The position numbers were made by a program, and so were the translations under genes. A stretch of 23,097 nucleotides of DNA from a virus: IMG/VR virus record IMGVR_UViG_3300030108_003424, positions 1 to 23,097 of that record. One strand, written 5' to 3'. Each line of letters opens with the position of its first letter. Position 1 is the first letter of the stretch. Positions 21,096 through 23,097 of this stretch are shown here, in pieces. The notes under the pieces are model-generated. The model ran no database searches. It was not told the origin of the DNA and was given only the letters and a program-made list of their open reading frames with translations.

Positions 21096-23021
21096 TTATT
21101 TTCCTTTGAGTGTGTTTATTTCAGTTTGTAAAGCTTCAATCTGTGCTTGTTGTTCTTGAACTGCTTTTATTAGTACAGGTGTTAGTTTTAAATAATCTAA
21201 ACTATAATCTGATTGGTTTTCATCATCTTTAGGATCGTGTTGTAAAAGCCAAGTGCTATTTTTTTCTATACCTACTTCACTTAAAGATTTTTCTAAGTCT
21301 TGTGCTATTAAACCAAACATTTTAGGAGAGCCCTCATCGTCAATTTTATAATTGTATTGACTTGGTTTTAATTTAGCGATTAAGTTCAAACCTAAATCTA
21401 AATCACTAATATCTCTCTTGAAATTTTTATCTGAAGGTAAGGAATTAGCATTTGTGCTAATAGTTCCAACTTGACTTGAGTTTTTTCTTAAATCAAGTAA
21501 AACCCCGTCACTTGACAATCTGTTCAATAATAAAGGTGTTCCACCACTTTTTGTAATTCTAGCTGCATTACTTTCAAATTCAAAACCCTCTGAACTCACT
21601 GCTGCTGCTGTTTTGTTAATTAAAAAATCACCACCAGAAGTAATCCTGACTCTCTCACTACCACCAGCTGAAAGTTTTAGACCAGCACCACTGACAGCAA
21701 AAATTTCAGCTAAAGAATCAGTGTTGTCAAAGTTAAAATTTGCTTTGGTAGTGCCATTATTAGCTATAGTAAGTTGTGTAAATCTATCGCCATCATTGTC
21801 TAACCTAAGTTGATCACCATTATCCGCTTTTATATCGACTTTCATGCTTGGACTTGTATTCCCTATTCCAACACGACCTGCTGCTGACATATCAAGCGTA
21901 AGAGCAGTAATTTCTGAGCCACCATCGTTACCTTTGAAAATAATGTCTTTATCTTGTACTTTAGACTCTATAACAAAATCAGATGATGAATTTACAAAAT
22001 CTCCAATAGCAGTGCCACCATCACTAAATGTAACATTACCACCATCTGCATCAAGAATAATATCTCCTGCAACATCTATTGTTAAGTCACCGCTAGATAA
22101 ATCTATTTCTGTGCTATCTATAGTTATGTTGTCTGCAACTAATGACCCACCAGTAATAGCACCAGTAGTTGTAATCGTACTAGAACCAGTATCGATTGTT
22201 CCAAAACCGCTCGTAATTGATCCTGAATCTAATGCACCTGTAGTAACAATACTTGAACTACCTGCAGCAGCAGAAGCACCTATATCTGATAGGACTTCAC
22301 TCGCTGACCTACCTTCTATGGCTGTACCATTAACTCTTAAGAAATCGTCATCAACTACGCCACTTGTAAATTTAGGCACATTGTTATTAGAAATACCAGT
22401 GCTTAAAGTGGCTGTGGTTGTAATAGATGTGCCGTCTAAAGTCATAGCATCAGCTTCTAATGTGCCGTCTACATCTACATCACCTGAAATATCTAAATTA
22501 GTAAATACAGATGTACCTGTAACTGTTAAATCTCCTCCAACAGAAACGTCATCGGTAACTGTTAAATCATCTTGTACTTTTAAATCAACAACTGAAAGAC
22601 TAGCAAAAGCATCCACCATGGCTGCACCAGAACCAGCACCGTCAGAATAAATGACTTTAGTGTCTCCTGGAGGTATAGTTACACTAGCTCCACTTCCTTG
22701 AGAAATGATTATATTTTGAGAACCACTTGTGCCATTTTCTATAAACCAAAGTTTAGAAATAGTGTTTGGACCGATAGTAATAGTACAAGCAGAATCTAAA
22801 GTACCTGTGTATTTAAGGTACATTGATCTTCCTGGATCAGTAGCACCATCAGCTACAGTTGTAGTATGTGTGTCTGCATTAGTGGTTATGGCTTCTGTAC
22901 CATAACTAAATGCTTCTGCAATTAACTCTAGGTTAGTGTTGGTAATCGTACCCCACGTACCACTAGCGTCTCCAGTAGCTAACTCGTTTAATCTTAAATC
23001 GTTTACATATGTACTTGCCAT
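21096..23021 (-). CDS. Tail fibre/spike with C-terminal peptidase S74 chaperone domain
   Basis: 641 aa receptor-binding fibre. The N-terminus (TYVNDLRLNELATGDASGTW) is the attachment region; residues 150-400 are a Gly/Asp/Thr/Ser-rich beta-structured shaft (SVGGDLTVTG, SGDVDVDGTL, DIILDADGGNVTFSDGG). The C-terminal 112 residues form the intramolecular chaperone of the S74 family: SDKNFKRDI (Ser530 and Lys535 form the Ser/Lys dyad; self-cleavage is expected just before Ser530), KLKPSQYNYK, MFGLIAQDLEKS and a final coiled coil (VQEQQAQIEALQTEINTLKG). The chaperone drives trimerisation and is then released. The start at 23021 has GAGGA about six bases upstream and a promoter candidate at 23039-23067. 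A large antisense frame is a composition artefact. Confidence 0.95.
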   Translation of the reverse strand: MASTYVNDLRLNELATGDASGTWGTITNTNLELIAEAFSYGTEAITTNADTHTTTVADGATDPGRSMYLKYTGTLDSACTITIGPNTISKLWFIENGTSGSQNIIISQGSGASVTIPPGDTKVIYSDGAGSGAAMVDAFASLSVVDLKVQDDLTVTDDVSVGGDLTVTGTSVFTNLDISGDVDVDGTLEADAMTLDGTSITTTATLSTGISNNNVPKFTSGVVDDDFLRVNGTAIEGRSASEVLSDIGASAAAGSSSIVTTGALDSGSITSGFGTIDTGSSTITTTGAITGGSLVADNITIDSTEIDLSSGDLTIDVAGDIILDADGGNVTFSDGGTAIGDFVNSSSDFVIESKVQDKDIIFKGNDGGSEITALTLDMSAAGRVGIGNTSPSMKVDIKADNGDQLRLDNDGDRFTQLTIANNGTTKANFNFDNTDSLAEIFAVSGAGLKLSAGGSERVRITSGGDFLINKTAAAVSSEGFEFESNAARITKSGGTPLLLNRLSSDGVLLDLRKNSSQVGTISTNANSLPSDKNFKRDISDLDLGLNLIAKLKPSQYNYKIDDEGSPKMFGLIAQDLEKSLSEVGIEKNSTWLLQHDPKDDENQSDYSLDYLKLTPVLIKAVQEQQAQIEALQTEINTLKGK

Positions 23022-23038
23022 GGTCTTTCCTCGTTTTG

Positions 23039-23067
23039 ATTATATTATGTTTTTTACTCCCTGTTAA
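23039..23067 (-). promoter_or_regulatory. Candidate sigma70-type promoter before the tail fibre gene
   Basis: On the minus strand TTAACA (23062-23067, five of six match) is followed after exactly 17 bases by a perfect TATAAT (23039-23044), ending 17 bases before the tail fibre ATG. It overlaps the stop of the preceding gene. This is the best promoter match seen in the window and could drive the structural and lysis genes through host RNA polymerase. Confidence 0.6.
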
Positions 23068-23096
23068 GCAACTTCTTCATAGTTTGGTGTTTGAGT
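23064..23096 (-). CDS. 3' end of an upstream gene (10 codons plus stop)
   Basis: Ten codons ending PNYEEVA and a TAA stop, the end of a gene that enters from the right window edge. Another frame across the same bases (ending LLNRE, stop at 23054) is also open, so which one is real cannot be decided here. The acidic ending and spacing to the promoter favour this frame slightly. Confidence 0.4.
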   Translation of the reverse strand, partial: TQTPNYEEVA

Positions 23097-23097
23097 T

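Noticed and set aside
21844-22650. 268-codon plus-strand open frame antisense to the tail fibre gene
   Set aside because: Its sequence is a Pro/Ser/Val-rich mirror of the repetitive fibre shaft, it has no recognisable domain, and the opposing frame is a clear S74 fibre.

Overview
The window looks like a piece of an AT-rich, tailed, probably short-tailed (podovirus-type) phage genome, or a close prophage relative, from a marine Gram-negative host. The evidence is the tight packing of the genes (start/stop overlaps of 1 to 20 bases are the rule), the phage-type genes (peptidase S74 tail fibre, P22 gp10-like protein, T4-type lysozyme, three large ejection-type proteins), a run of small lysine-rich proteins of kinds I associate with marine phages, and the absence of housekeeping genes. 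The Gram-negative host follows from the outer-membrane CsgG protein. Terminase, portal, capsid and polymerase are not in the window.

Layout. Bases 2-1117 (+) hold the C-terminal part of a SNF2-type helicase, cut by the window edge. Everything else is on the minus strand and reads from right to left. 23,096-18,523: end of an upstream gene, a good sigma70-like promoter, S74 tail fibre, small structural protein, gp10-like tail/stabilisation protein, small structural protein. 18,520-15,814: lysozyme, then a run of eight mostly tiny proteins, seven of them very basic. 15,821-14,323: thermonuclease-like protein and a group of small membrane proteins (holin candidates), including a tandem paralogous pair. 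14,363-9,615: the accessory cassette described below. 9,530-1,114: six genes that look like virion-internal/ejection proteins plus two small glycine-motif proteins, preceded by the only sizeable intergenic gap and a second promoter candidate.

The striking part is 14,363-9,615: csgF, csgG, a secreted curlin-like repeat protein, a secreted FecR-domain protein that itself ends in a curlin-like tail, and a CHASE2 membrane adenylate cyclase with all catalytic residues present. The five genes overlap head to tail and sit between lysis-type and ejection-type genes. Together they encode a curli (type VIII) outer-membrane pore with its partner, two possible secreted substrates, and an envelope sensor that could make cAMP. 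CsgE was not found. Possible roles are secretion of an amyloid-like coat by the infected cell, opening of the outer membrane at lysis, or envelope sensing with a cAMP output; the sequence does not decide between them. I recall csgG/csgF-type genes being reported from some marine phages, so the pore genes alone may not be new; the five-gene combination is what I would pursue.
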